The position numbers were made by a program, and so were the translations under genes. DNA of 64,000 nucleotides from Chionis minor (taxonomy: Eukaryota; Chordata; Aves; Charadriiformes; Chionididae): contig VZSF01009118.1 in assembly GCA_013398295.1 (NCBI GenBank), positions 451,310 through 515,309 on the forward strand, given 5' to 3'. Shown here piece by piece: positions 25,589 to 39,100 of the stretch (position 1 is the stretch's first letter; the number at the start of each line of letters is the position of its first letter). The notes under the pieces were generated by a model. It saw only the letters and a program-made list of their open reading frames with translations, was not told where the DNA came from and did no database searches.

Positions 25589-27066
25589 CGGCTTGCCTGG
25601 GACCAAGCGGCAATTCTGTTAAGCCTGTGACAATGCGGAGGAGCAAGTGGGGCAGGTGGAGGTGACAAACAGCCCCAGTGGGGCAGGTGGGTGGTGGAGC
25701 TGTCAGGGAGCAGCTCTGCCACGGAGCATCCTTCCATGGGAGCATCCTTCCACGTCTCCTGGTGCCGGCTCTGCCTTCCCGTGCGTGCAGCTTGGATCTC
25801 AGCCTTTATATACTCTTCTCCTGATGATTCCACCCCCCCCCCGAGATAAAAGGGAAGGGAGGAAGAGGCAAAAGCGTGGCCTTTCATTTTTTTTGGTTGC
25901 AAACTTCAGTCTGGTGTGCTGTTGTCTCGTATCTTTAAAACACTGGATAACTAACCGGTGGATAAAGCAGAAACTGCCCGGTCAACTCAACTAATACGAC
26001 GACAAACAGCCCTCGTAGACTTTCTTACAGAGGGTGGAGGGGGATCTCAAATGGATGCAGGGCAGAATTTAGCATCTAGCAGCTGGTGGGGGGCAAGGCT
26101 GGGTGAACTGTTTGCTACAGCGCTTTTGCTTGCAGAAAAGCTGGGAAATCCTGAAATGTGCTGCCCTTGCTAGTAGTATCAGCGGGGCTTCGTGTTGTGC
26201 TCTGCATTTCTAGGTATTAAGCCAGGCTGCTTCACTTTAGTGCTTTTCTCAAGGAGTCAAAGGTATGGCGGCTTGTTAAACGCTCCGAGGGAGTTAGCTT
26301 TATAATGAAATCTTAGTGAGCAAAGGTTGGATTAACTATTTCTCATTTTCTCTTCAGCGATCCCTTGGAAGTGAGTTGGTTAACCAGGCCTTGATTTATT
26401 TGCCCCAGTAACCCACCCCAGTGTGAGGTGATGAAGTCTGGTTTTTAACATGAATTCAGTATAAATGGTATGAGTTTAAAAAACAAAAAACCAAACCAAC
26501 ATGGGATCCACCTTCCCTTCACTCTTCTGACGTCTGTTTACTCTTATAAACTGGCTTTTTGGAAGCTGATACCCAGAACCTGATGATTAATTATCTGCTC
26601 ATGAAAGATAAGATAATAAGTGAAAATGTCTAATATTAGATGGCACATGTAATCTTACCCAGCTCTGGATACTCTGCTGAGAGCCAAGAGGAAGTCTACT
26701 TGGTCTGAAAGTAAAGGGTGTTTCCATGTGTGAGCTGGGACCTGGGCTGTGGGACAGGGACATCTCCAAGCTACGTGACAGGAACTGACCAGCTGCATCC
26801 GTGTTGAATGATATGCCACAGTTCCCATAAATCTACCCACAGATCTAGGACAGAAATCGAGGCACCATCACTGCGTTGTGCTTATGAGTGCTTTGCCTTT
26901 CTGCTGTGTGCACGGCAGGTGTCTGTGTGTGTGTACGTAGTCTTTCTGCTCGTCCAGCTTTAGGCAGCCTGGTTGGATCCATGGCCATTGCTACTGCCTG
27001 GTTCCTGCCAGAATAACGTTTCTGAAAAAAACTGAATTAAAAAAAGAAGACAGCCACATTGGGTGG

Positions 27067-27165
27067 CTTTTCTTCTTTTTTTTCTTCTTTTTCCTTCTTT
27101 TCCTTCTTTTTCTTTTCTTTTTCTTTTCTTTTTCTTTTCTTTTTCTTCTTTTCCTTCCCCCCCTT
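27067..27165 (+). repeat. Polypyrimidine (CTTTT)n-type tract
   Basis: Nearly 100 bases of only C and T on the + strand, with a pentamer-like TTTTC rhythm in the middle and a C run at the end. Mirror-like pyrimidine tracts can form triplex DNA. Lys/Glu/Arg-rich frames on the minus strand are artefacts. Confidence 0.95.
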
Positions 27166-29090
27166 CACCTGGGGGAAGGAAAAAGCCTTCAGGTAACATA
27201 GGATATGTCCCTGGACGGTATGTGGGAACACTGGGAGGAGTGACTCAGAGCTCCCTGAGGCCAGGGCAACAACGACTTCCACTGGTTTTAGCCTTATCTA
27301 GATCTGACTGGGACAACTGTTTATCCATCTGCAGGCCTGGAGGCATGCAGACTCACTAGCTGGTGATGTGCCTGGGACAAAATCCTGTGCATGCAGGCAA
27401 AGCTTTTGGGCTTTAATTTCCAAACCCCAGCCCACCATGAACTGAATGTTGTTGTTAGAACTTCTTCACCTTCTACTGAAGCTGTTTGTTCTAGGTTCCC
27501 AAAATGGGCATTTGATTAATTCCGGTTGGGTAAAATGTTAATGTATTTCTTTATAAATGTTTACAGTTGCTTTGTGTTGTTGTTTGTTTTTTGGTTTTTT
27601 TTTTTTTTTAATTATTAAAAGCATCAACCCTTAAAAAGTGGTGAGAGAGGCCCAGAAGAAAGCTGTGGCTATGGCAGATAGCCTGGAGTAGCTGAGACAT
27701 TAATCTATGGACTCTTGCTGTTGTCTGCTCCAATGGAAGAAGAATGGTCTCTCCGGGTGAGGGGGTGGGAAGATCTCTGCTTCTATTGATTCCCACTTGT
27801 AAATGTCCACATATTTACCTAGAGGGTACGATATATTACAGTTAAAATGGTGGCAAAGAGAAATGGCTGTTCCCTGTGGGTTGGTATTGATCGGACATGC
27901 AGCTACCCTGTACTTATTTCCACTCTTCTTCACGTAGCCTTTAGGCCAAAGTCCTTTGTTTTTATTAGTGTATTTATAATCAATATACATATTATTTACT
28001 GTGACGTATTAATGAGGCCTTTGAGATGAGAAGATGCAGGGGCAGAAGCAAAGGGTGAGGTTCATCCCATTTAATTGGAGATATCTCCAGTGCAGACTTT
28101 AACATCTGCATCCCCTTGGGCTTCCTTTATCGGCCATGTGGAGAAAGGCACTTTGGTGTCATGATTTATGTCAACTGTGCCTGCTTTAGCGGGAGAAGAG
28201 TTATGTGCTAATCGTGCTCTTTCCCTCTGCTGATGGGAAGGCAGCCTGGATGGCTGGTTCCTGTGCAACCATCTAAAGCCAGGTGAGATCAGTCCTGTTC
28301 GAGGTGGTGTGGTGACCACTGTCCACTCTTCCAGCGCAGCTGTGCTAGCCCTGGTGAAAGAGAGGAAATCGCCTTTCTGAGCAGTAGTTCAGATGTCACC
28401 CCTTGCAGCCCCCACACCGCCTGGGCGCAGCAGCCTGACTTAGAGAAAGCCCTGTTCTCCCTGATGGAGACCTCTCAGAGCTCCGTGGCCCCTGCCGTGC
28501 TTAAACAGAGGTTTGGCTACTTGACCAATTAATTAATTATTATATCGAGAGCACTTTTCATGCTCTGAACATTGCTTTAACTTTTTTTTTTTTTTTTTTA
28601 AATACTGTTGTATTTAACCTGCTGGTATTTTTGGTGCTCTAGGCTGCTACGTACAGGTTCCTTTTGATTAAGCTGGAAAACCTTCGCCTGGGCTGATACA
28701 GTAGATGTAGGACCTCTGTAGAAATGCCCGTTTCCATCTCTGCTTCAGTGAGTTCTGCTAATAGGCCTATCAATGCTGAAGTCTTGGACACTGAGGGTAC
28801 AGCCTGAGGTTCTTGTAGCCAGGAGTCACTTGCCACTTGTCCAAGGGGCTTCAGTGGAGTGCTCCACTTGAGGCATCTTTGTCGTTGCCCACTCCTGCCT
28901 TCTTGCTGGGGCGCTGCCTGTGTGCCAGCCCTGCTGGCTCCCAAATTCAGGGTAGTTGGTGTCCCTGGAAACAAGGCTCAAGACACTTGAACCAGGTACT
29001 AAAATTAGGGCATATGTGGAAATATATTCTCCATAGTAGTGCGTTCAAATTTGTTTTTTCCTCTTGGAATTTTCTGTGGAGCTATCTTGT

Positions 29091-29199
29091 TCACAGAATC
29101 ACGAAGTCACCGGGGTTGGAAGGGACCTCTGGAGATCATCTAGTTAGTCCAACCCCTCTGCCAGAGCAGGTCCACCTAGAGCAGGTTGTATAAGATGTC
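29091..29199 (-). mobile_element. CR1 LINE 3' remnant
   Basis: The + strand contains GGTTGGAAGGGACCTCTGGA, then GATCATCTAG and a CCAACCCCTCTGCCAGAGCA segment: the reverse complement of a common avian CR1 3' end. Same 3' type as the plus-strand fragment at 48522. Only about 100 bp remain and the octamer tail is decayed to CACAGAATCACG. Confidence 0.88.
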
Positions 29200-29602
29200 C
29201 TGTTGAAGGAAAAAACTTGTATTGATTAAAAGGCAATTTTCTATGGGCCTTTGATGGAATTACCCACTTACACTTGTCAAAAGCAATCAAAATAAGGGGA
29301 ATAAGCTGTGTTGGTTACATGTAAATGATTTGGTCCTCTGGAGGCATTTCATCAAATAAAGCTGAGGATGGAATTAAATGGTGATCTAATTAAGTGGCAG
29401 GCACGGCAACCCAAAATGCAGCCTTGGCAGGTGTTACACTCGGTGTGTGTGTGGAGATGAGGGCCGTGAACGCTAACACTAACAGAAGTGTTGCATCTGA
29501 AAGCTTGAGGGTTAATGCTTTTGTGGGAACAAGGTTGACCACACCAACGCAACCTGGGTGATCCTGGAGGCCCATCCTGTGAGGCATTGGGGCTTTTTAT
29601 CC

Positions 29603-30198
29603 AGGAAGGCCAACAGAATCCTGGCTTGTATCAGGAATAGTGTGGCCAGCAGGACTAGAGGACTGGTGAGGTCCCACCTCGAATGCTGTGTTCAGTTTTG
29701 AGCCCCTCAGTACAAGAAAGACATAGAGGCGCTGGAGCGCGTCCAGGGAAGGGCAGCGAGGCTGGTGAGGGGTCTGGAGCACAAGTCCTGTGAGGAGCAT
29801 CTGAGGGAACTGGGATTGTTCAGCCTGGAGCAACGGAGGCTGAGAGGAGACCTTATCGCTCTCTACAACTACCTGAGAGGAGGGTGTAGAGAGGTGGGGG
29901 TCGGTCTCTTCTTCCAAGTAACAAGCGATAGGACAAGAGGAAATGGCCTCAAGTTGTGCCAGGGGACGTTTAGGATGGATATTAGGAAATATTTCTTCAC
30001 CAAAAGGTTTATCAAGCATTGGAACAGGCTGCCCAGGGGGGAATGATTCCAGGGTGGAATCACCATCCCTGGAGGTATTTAAAAGCCGGGTAGATGTGGT
30101 GGTGAGGGACATGGTTTAGTGGTGGTTTTGGCAGTGTGAGGCTGATGGCTGGACTCGATGATCTTAAAGGTGTCTTCCAACCAAGAGGATTCTATGAT
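29603..30198 (+). mobile_element. CR1 LINE 3' fragment, ORF2 disrupted
   Basis: Encodes the C-terminal end of CR1 reverse transcriptase ([20 protein letters not shown], then [16 protein letters not shown], then [11 protein letters not shown]) and ends at GGATTCTATGAT. The copy at 52590 is its close relative. Compared with that copy it has lost 24 bp near 29660 between two GGA triplets and carries an extra, frame-breaking stretch near 30038-30055, so the reading frame ends early. Dead copy, 5'-truncated. Confidence 0.95.
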
Positions 30199-33100
30199 CT
30201 GCCCCAGCATGGCTGTGGCCTTGTGTGCATCTCGCACAGACATACCCATGGCAGGGTCCGACGGAGTTGTCCCCACAGGCTGGCCCTGCGGCATCCGTCT
30301 GTGTCGGGGCTGCCCTTTGGAGATGCCCTGAGGGCACAAGGATGGACAGTGGCTAACTCACTGGTAGGTGGGATCGAGCTGAGGTGCTTAAACTGGCAAA
30401 AATGTCTGGTGTACATCAGAAAGCGTGGAGTGAGGCAAATGAAAAAAATTCTAAGCCTGTTTAACATACACTTAAAATGCGTGGCCCCAGGAAGGCTGAA
30501 GTCCTTCCCATGCTCGCAATCAGGCCTTAATGCATCCCGCTGCAAAACACACAACGTTGCTCGCGTGGAAGAGGGGAAGGTTTGGGAGCTGCACATCCAG
30601 TTTCCCTGCGGATTAGCAGCGACTGGCTGGGTTTGCTTCTGCATTCTGTATTTTTAACCTGCCTTTTTGTCTGCCAGCCAGAATTCATCCTGCCCTGTCT
30701 CCAAATGTCATCATCCCCTTGTGGTTAACTCGCTGCAATTCATGAAACACTTGGCTGCCATAAATAGTTATGTGCAGAGGTTCCTCCGCGCGCGGAGCCG
30801 GCAGAAATTCGCAGGCAGCGCTGCGAGGCACTCGCGCACGAACGTGTCCACCAAGAGAAAGTTGACCCACTTCTGCAAATAGATAACTCCTGGCAGAAAA
30901 AGTAACACCGTCTCAGAGAATCTGTCTTTCCCTTGCCTGCTGAATTGTGAAGCAGAAACCAAGCCGGCTCCATCTTCTGAATTAACAGCGAGGTGAGCGC
31001 AGTCCCTCCCCATTGAAACCGGAGTGTGTAAATCAGCCCTTGATCTGAGGAGGGCTTAAAAAGGCTACAATTCATTTGTGATTTTTTTTTTTTTCCCCCC
31101 TTCCCAATATAATGAGAGCTTTTGTTAGTGAATGAGGTGTGTGGAGTTCAGGACTCGGCTGCTCTTAGGCATTAGGAAACATTCATCACCATGGCAATTG
31201 AAGGCTCCTGTACAGGTTATTTTGAACAGTTTTCTAGTGATTCATGGCTGGGCCAAGACTGTTTGTGCCAGGTTACTGCGGGCCCCGTGCATACAGGTAT
31301 ATATATATGCTTCCTTCCCCTAAATTGCTTCTTGCCTTGCTGTTCCCCTCTCGGGAAGCTCATAGCTTGTACTGACATCTTACATCTCTGAGCTGTGGTG
31401 GTGCCACGCGTCCACCTTGCTCGGAGACTCTTCTGCAAAGGGTCTTTGTGAAAGGTGGTCCTTGGGAAGCTGATTACAGGTTATCTATTGGTTGGATTTG
31501 AGACTTCGGGGATCTTGTGGTGAGATTGCAGCGATCTTAAATCTGATGTCGATTAGCTCATTGTCTGCATGGGCTTCTCCTACAGGCTTGTAGGACAGGA
31601 TGTCCTGTTTGCCAGGGTTGGCTGTGGTGGGAGAGGGCTGTGCTGTCTGTAGCAGAGGGAGCACCAGTGCTGAGTGCCGGGCTTACGGCGCCGGGGCTTT
31701 GGCCAGCTGTAAACTGCAGTCACAGGGGTGACATGTTAGCTGTCGGGTGCGGTTGTGTCAGCCCTGGCTTGCTGGCAGAATTAGTTCAATCAAAGCCAGA
31801 GTGCTCCAAAAAGCTCTTCAGACTTTGCTCCATCCCCCAGCCCTGTGCAGGGACACTCAGGACTGCGTGCTGCTGCCTTTTGCCCTTTTCATCCCCAAAC
31901 TCCTGTGCTGCTGGGCTTTCATTCACATGCAGGAGTGTCAGCGGCATTTGAACATTTGTGGCAGAGGGAGGGTGAAGCGTGTGGAGCAAATGGATGGAGC
32001 AGGCTGGGAAGCAAGAGGAGATAGTTTGCTGCTGTTTTGGACCATCTCCAGGGCATTAGGATGCTCCAGAGCTGCTTGTGCCTGGGGGTTTGGTAGCCAT
32101 GTCCGACCTGCCCCTGCCTTCCCGGGACAACCAAATGAGGCCATGGGGCGCTGAGAGCCCCGCTTTGGTGTGGCAGGGCACTGTTCTGTCCTCTCGCTGC
32201 AGAAGACCCATGGAGAGGAGAGCAGCAGGCAAAAGGACCACTCAAAGTAGAGCAGTAAAAGCAAATCATTATTTCAGAAAAGAAGAAAAAAGTAAGCCTT
32301 ACAGCATTTCCATTCCCCAAAGCTTAATATTTCTATGGAAACCAATGCAGCAGGAGGCTTGCTGTCAGTCTCTGATCTAGTGGGGTTGACTAAAGTTAAA
32401 AAATGTTTGTCCTTTCCCACATCTTCCATCCTGGATTATCTGAGGATAGGTTGCTGCGTATCACAAATGCAAGATTAAAACCTGCATTCCTGGTTTCCAA
32501 CTGTCCATTAAGTGCTAAGCAGTCTCTGGAGGGTTGGCATCCATCTTTCATCTGCAGTTTTTTACCTGCTAAGGTACATTTAATTCACTCAATGACACTT
32601 ACTGATAATGCCTTGTCCTATAAATGCCGCTCACGTGACACTGTGCTCCTTGAAGGATGGCCATGAACCGTCTAGTGGCATGGTACATCTCGATGCCCAG
32701 TGAAGTGACTGCGGGGACACTCTTTGGCTTGAATGGAGTTAATACTTGGACTCTTTACACTTGCTTTAGTCTTTTATTCAAAGGGAGTCCATAAGGTCTT
32801 TAATCTCCATCAATGGACATAATCTGGCCTGTTTAGGTAATAGTCTGCTTGATTTTTGTGTAGCCAGAGGACTACCCCTGTTATATACGTTCAGCTAGCT
32901 ACCGTTGTCATGTTGATGTTTTCACTGGTTTCCCCCATTTTTGTTTTGAGTCAGATTTACTAGAAATGGCTCCAGGACAACCTACATAAAAGTCCACTGT
33001 TTTACGCCAGAGTAGTGTTGTCAGATGCTAGCAGAGTATCAGTAATAAAAAATAACTCATTTTGGTTGCAGCTGATTCTTTTTCAGCTCCTAAGAAAGGT

Positions 33101-36100
33101 GTTAAGAAAACCTTATTTTTATATACAATCTTAAAGGACTTTTGTGATGCACAGTATTCTTTTGTCTTCCTGGTTTCCTTTTCTTATCTCCCTTACTGGG
33201 GTTTGCAGTCTCATATATTTACCAGCAGCTGAATATAACTTTGATCTATGCTTTGGATCTGCGGGGCTTTTAATCCCTTTCCACTGAGTTAAAAGCTTGT
33301 TTGCTGTTGAATGTGATACGTAGTTATAGGTTATATGATCTTCACCAGCGGCTCATGCATCGCACAAAGATGGCATATTGTGAAAAACTCTGATAAAATG
33401 TCCCCTTGTTCGTTTTGCTGATTGCAACTCAAACCCGGCATAAGAGCGAGTCAGTCGTTCGCTCCTTTTCAGGCTGCTGATACACCTGTCCTTTGCTGTT
33501 ACGTATACCTATGTACTTGCTTGCTTTATTTCAATTATTCATTCATTTCTTTGTGATGTTTGAGGATACAAACCAGTTGAGTAGTTCAGCCTTTCTGTCT
33601 TCCAGTTCTGATAACGTTTGCGGTGTTTTCCCTTTTCATCCTCTTAACTGCTTGCTGCACCTCTTAAAAGATGGGGAATGGTTTTTAAAGCCTGCGTGTT
33701 TATTCCTCTTTGATGTCCTGAAATACGATAATATACGTCTTGTTTGTGGAGATCATCTCTTCTGGAGTGGCTGCAAGTTCCACCTCAGAAAAAATAAGGA
33801 TTTCTGCAATTCTCAGTCCCGCAGAGCAAGTGGATGTAGCTGCGTGTGTGTGACTGTGTTCAACTCTCTTCTGAAAGTTGTTCTTTTTGAGTTTTTAGTG
33901 TAGCTGTTTGCTTTCTGGAGTCTGAGCAGTTTATTTGGAAGTCTCCCATGCTTGTCTCCCAGCCTGTTGTGACAAAACGCAGTCCTCTTTTTACGAGGTC
34001 AGTTAAGACTGTATTGTTTTAGGTGTAAGCTTTAAAACAACAAAACGATGGATGATTTTACAACTTCATCTCTGAACTGGGACTCAGATTTGCTGCGCTT
34101 TCGCACTGTAACATGGTTTTCTGATGCAGTCTTAGGTAAATTACGTGATCTGTGGTTCTCCTTTTATACAACCAGGATAATATATTTCCTTTGTCTTCTC
34201 CAAGTTTCGTGTAGTTCATTGGGTCATTTATAACATGCTCATACAGTGCTCAACAGAATTAGACCCTTACCTCAAATGGGGCCTCTAACCATTGCTATGA
34301 TACCAGTGATAACAAACAACGTAGGTTTTGCGTTATAATGAGCTAGCAAGGAAGGAGCAGCCTTTATAGTAACTCCAGACATTTCTAATTCCCAGTTCTG
34401 GAGTTGCTTCAAATCCTGTTTCAACTTCACTGGGATGAAGGCACTTTACGTGTTGGGGTGTTCCTTTCTGTGTTGTATATACGCTTCTTGGGACCGCAGG
34501 ATGATGAAGTGCGGACAGTCTCCAGCCAACTGTCAAAAATAGAAACTTGTCAAATGATACTTTTTCTCCCACATGAGAACACAAGGAGCAAAATAAGATA
34601 AAGAGCAGTGTTTGCCTCTCCACAAATGGAAACAAATGCAGAAAGATGCTGCTGCTGTCACAGCTACAAGTTACCTCGGTATCTTTTAAGAGAGTGGGGA
34701 CAGCATTTGTTGTTATTTCAGCTCATCCCAGCTGCGTTGCCAGGCCGAGTATCATGTTATATGTGTGCATTTAAAATGCTGTTTACCTGGCAGCCTAGTG
34801 CTGTTTTGGCCGAGGTGAAGAATCACGGCTGTGAAGCGGATGTGTCCTTGTTGTCGTGTTGCTCCCCGTGTCACCGCAAAGCAGCGGTGGCTTTGCTGTA
34901 ACTGCTGAAAACACCTTTCCTCTTTCCAATTAAACTCTTACCTGACCCCTTGGTTGCTCTATTTCTGATGCTGATAATTTGGTAACTCCTAGCAAGCTCT
35001 GACTGAAAAGTCATCAGAGTCACTCTTGGGTGTGAACCCGATGTTTCTTAACCACCTTGGGCTTTTATTCCCATTTGCACAGTGGGATTTGTAGGGAGGA
35101 TCTATTTGTCAGTGTATCACCGAATCATTAGGAGGGTGACAAGACTGCAGTAACTCTTCCTCGGCAATTATGTATGAAAGGTTGTCACTATGAGCAGTAT
35201 GGAAAGTTAAAAGCTTTAATTTTCATTTGGAATTGAAACCCTAATGACTTTCCACTCCCACAGCTCATAAAGACCTTGTTTCTGCCTCAAGTTGACCAAG
35301 AAAAAGCAGGGTGGGCTCTTTTATTACAGATCTTTTTGTGCAGGATTTTTATGAAAAAGCAGATTTATGAGTCACCGTTCTTTGTATAAAAGATAATTAC
35401 TGGAGTATGAACCTCAGAAAAGTGACATTTTATGACTCCGCCGCTAGCCACACAGTGCGAGCTTTTGCCTTCTCTCTCTTCAATTAGTTAAGTTAAACAA
35501 CAACTTGGTTCGAAAGGACTAATTATATTCCTGTTTGTTGTTTGCCTTGTACGCTAAATGTTTTCTATATGTAAAGCTAAGCTGCAGGGAGGGGGAGAGA
35601 AAGGATCACCCCAAGTGAATGCTATTGAATTATTTAAAATGATGGGTGTAGACCCTGTGGGGTTAAAGCGAATCGTCGCATTCAGTCACATCCATCACTC
35701 GCAGTGCAGGAAGGAAGAGGAACTGGATCACGCAAATCCTTTTGTTAACCCCAGGAGCATAATTAAGTTCCTCTGGAAATCTATTCTTTAAAAACACATT
35801 CCTCTAAGCAGCAATGTTGTTTAATCTGTGCTTAAATGTAAAGCTGTGTGTTTATCCACTTCCAGGTGTTTTGTTGTTGGGTTTTTGTTTGGTCTTTTTT
35901 TTTTTTTTCCTAAGTAAAGTGAGCATTTTGTAACGCAGTAGCATCTGCTGCCTAGTGCAGGTGGGAGCTGAGGCTGGGTGAGTACAAAGAGGTGGCACGT
36001 GCAGGTCTCCGTCCTGCCGTGGCTCTGCCGCAGCAGGTCAAGAGTTGGCACAAGGGCAAGCCATCGAGAGCATCTCTGTTTTCAGGGATTCACCTGGGAT

Positions 36101-39100
36101 ACCTAAAGGGCATCTTCTGTTCAAAGGGCAGGTGCTCAGCAGTTTTTCAGAGCGTTAAGTATTCTGAACGTGATTCAGACTTTGCTCCTGGAAGCGTCTG
36201 AGGTGACTAGCTAATTTTCTTGGCCACGGGGCTGCATACTTGAGAAAGCATCTCTGCAGAGCTGTAAATGCCCTCTGTCTGTGACAGCATCGGTCCAACA
36301 GGCTTTCTGATCCCACAGCTGTGGAGACAAGTCTGCTCGGAGTCCTGCGAGATGAGGAACAGACCACGTAAACAGCAGCTGATGCAGTTGTTGGAGAGGC
36401 CTCTATTTTTCCTTTCAGCCTGTTATAGCATCTTGGCCAGGTTGGACAGGGAAGGTTTCCGATGGAAAATCTTCTCTCCTGTCCTTTCATTCTGCCTTAT
36501 TTGGATAAAAATTAGAAGGCTGTCCTTTTTTTCATTTTTTTATTTGGCAGTTCAAAGTGAAGTAAATACAGTATTTTGGGGAAGTGCTTGGAACTGGCCC
36601 TGTAAAAGGAATGCTATTTAGAGGGTAGAACTCCCTAACTGTGTTATGTTTAAGGATGGCGATATTTGACTTTGAACTTTTCTTTTTAGATGGGAGATTT
36701 CATATCTGGATTTAAACCAAAACTGTATCAGACACAAAGGGACAGGGCTGTTCTGTCAAAGACAACATCTGTAGAGCTGGAGGGAAGGGCTGGGCAGCAT
36801 GGAGTGCATGGCCTGGCATATTGGAGGGGGACTGTGGAGGTGCCGACCTCCTGGACCTGTGGCAGGAGGGTAGAGAGCAAGAGGGTGGTTGAGGGGAGAA
36901 CTTCTGCCAAGCTGAGACGAAGCTCTCCTCCAGCCCTTGTGCTGAGCTAGGGGGAAGATGTCCTCATGGTGGGTGAGAAGGCAGCATGAGTTGCCTGCCT
37001 AGCTCAAGGTGGAGTTGGAGACCACTGCAAAAGAGTGCAGGCGGCAGCCTGGAGGAAGAGATGGAGTAAATGAGTCCAAAGATGTGGTTTGGGAGCTAGC
37101 TGTTATTTTTAACAGCCGATTTCATTGAACTGGATTGAACTCCCTCCAGCACAGCATTGATGATGGTGCCTGGAGCTATAAAGATTGTATTTTGATCAGC
37201 AAGTCAAAAGCAAGTCTACCACCAGTTATGAATACATTTTCAGAATAGCAAGCAAAGGAGATCCCAGAATAATAACGGGCAGAAGAAGTTGCCTGAAGGA
37301 ACTGGTTTCCTCAATAAATGTTGGAGGAGGTGTAGACCTGAACTTTGCACTCCTTCCCATCTCAGCTTTTTAAAAATGTGCAAACAGATCTAGTGTCTGA
37401 GTTTTGAACCTGTTGAAATCCTGAGTAGACATAACGCAAGATGGCAGGAAAACCAATAACGATTGAGTTTTGAAAATACAAATGGTTCAGTTGAAGATGT
37501 GTGGGATAAATGAGGAAAAAAAGTGCCTGTGTGTCCTGTGCTGTATATTGTTGACCCAGTTGGTTATTCAGTGATGAAGTCTGATCTGTATGTTTTGAAT
37601 GACGGATCTGGGTTCTGAAGTGCTTATGATTAGATTAAGACTGTGTAGTAAACCTTAATGGTGCATGAAAAGGTACTGCTGGATTTGCAGTAATACGTAC
37701 TTTTCTGCCTTCGAACAGCATGAATAATACTTTATGGTTGTATAACTCCTTCCAGACAAGGAGTCTAGGAGTGCTTTGTAAACGCTAATGACTTTGGCCT
37801 CATAGCATATTTATAAGCCTGAGAAGTAGCATTATTCCCCTTTTTTAATAGCTTGGATGTTGACTAGCCTAAGTATGCAAAGAGCAGACAACAGAGCTAT
37901 CATCTTCCGACCCTCAGTCCTGGGCCTCGTCTGCAGGACTCGGTAGGCTCTCTAAGTGTGTCTGAGGCATGCTTGGAAATTTACTGCCGATTCAATCTAG
38001 CAAAAGGGTTGTTTTTTGCAAACCTCTGGGTATCCATTGTAAGGCAAAAAGCATTGTAATTATTTGATGGTAATTTCTTGCTCGCCTTTTCGTTCTACAG
38101 CAACAGAGATTGAAGCTAATCCTCTACAGGAATGAAATCAGTTTGGGCATTATGAATACCGTTCCCTTGCCCGGAACAAAGAGCCTAAGCTAATGTGAAT
38201 GCAAACTCCTGTTATCTTTACATGGGAGTTGCAGGTGGGTAAGGAATGTGAGGTCAGCCGGGATTGGGAGCAGATAATTGCCTGTGTCAAAGGGCAGTGA
38301 GAGTGATGCCGGAGAAAAGAGCCCTGCAAAGTAGGTGGGATCAGGCTCTGCAATGGGCACGCACAGGTTTTTCTCCAGCAGCTTCTTCAGATGTTCATCC
38401 CAGAATGTCTTCACCATTTGTACAGATTTATGTAGCGGGATGTCGTGCAATGTGAGCATCGTGTGGATTGTAAATAAATTTTATAAATATTTTGGGTGTG
38501 AAATCAGTGTTTGGTGACAATTGCCAGAAAGACAGTTCTAGAGGGAGAAGTCCCTCTTTAGCTGTAGGATGAGCATATGCAAGCAGGCATTTCACATACT
38601 CTTTTTGCATTCCTAACCTGGAAAGCTGCTTCCAGATCGCGGTGCTCTTTCAAGGACTGGAGACCGGTGAGCATCTGAGCTGTAAAGCTCTAGCTGTGGA
38701 GGTGGTGATCTTCATGGTACGGATATACATCTACTAGCAGAGCTGGTTGTTAGGATGAGCAGCGTTCGTGGTCTCAGATATTCCCTCTTTGCCCAAGATG
38801 GTCAAGTCAGGAGAGTAAGGGGCTCCAGAAGCTGTTCTTTGAGCTCCAAGTTGGGAGGGATGGTGACTGTAGTGGAAATTTGGTGGTGAGGATTGGAAAG
38901 AGGAGAACATACCTGTATTTTCTTCAGTAGTTTTATTAGAAGAGACTTGGGGAGTTTCCTAGGAAGATTTGCATGTGGTTGATTATTTTGTTGGCATGAT
39001 GGAAACTGCAATAATAAGCTAGTTGGCACTTGAAAAAAGGTACAGATTTTCTTTTTTTCAGAGGCAACTGCTTTGTTTACTCTCTGTCTTTACACATATA

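Noticed and set aside
33493..33903. A hydrophobic 136-codon frame
   Set aside because: T-rich DNA gives Leu/Phe-rich frames by chance; there is no clear signal or family match.
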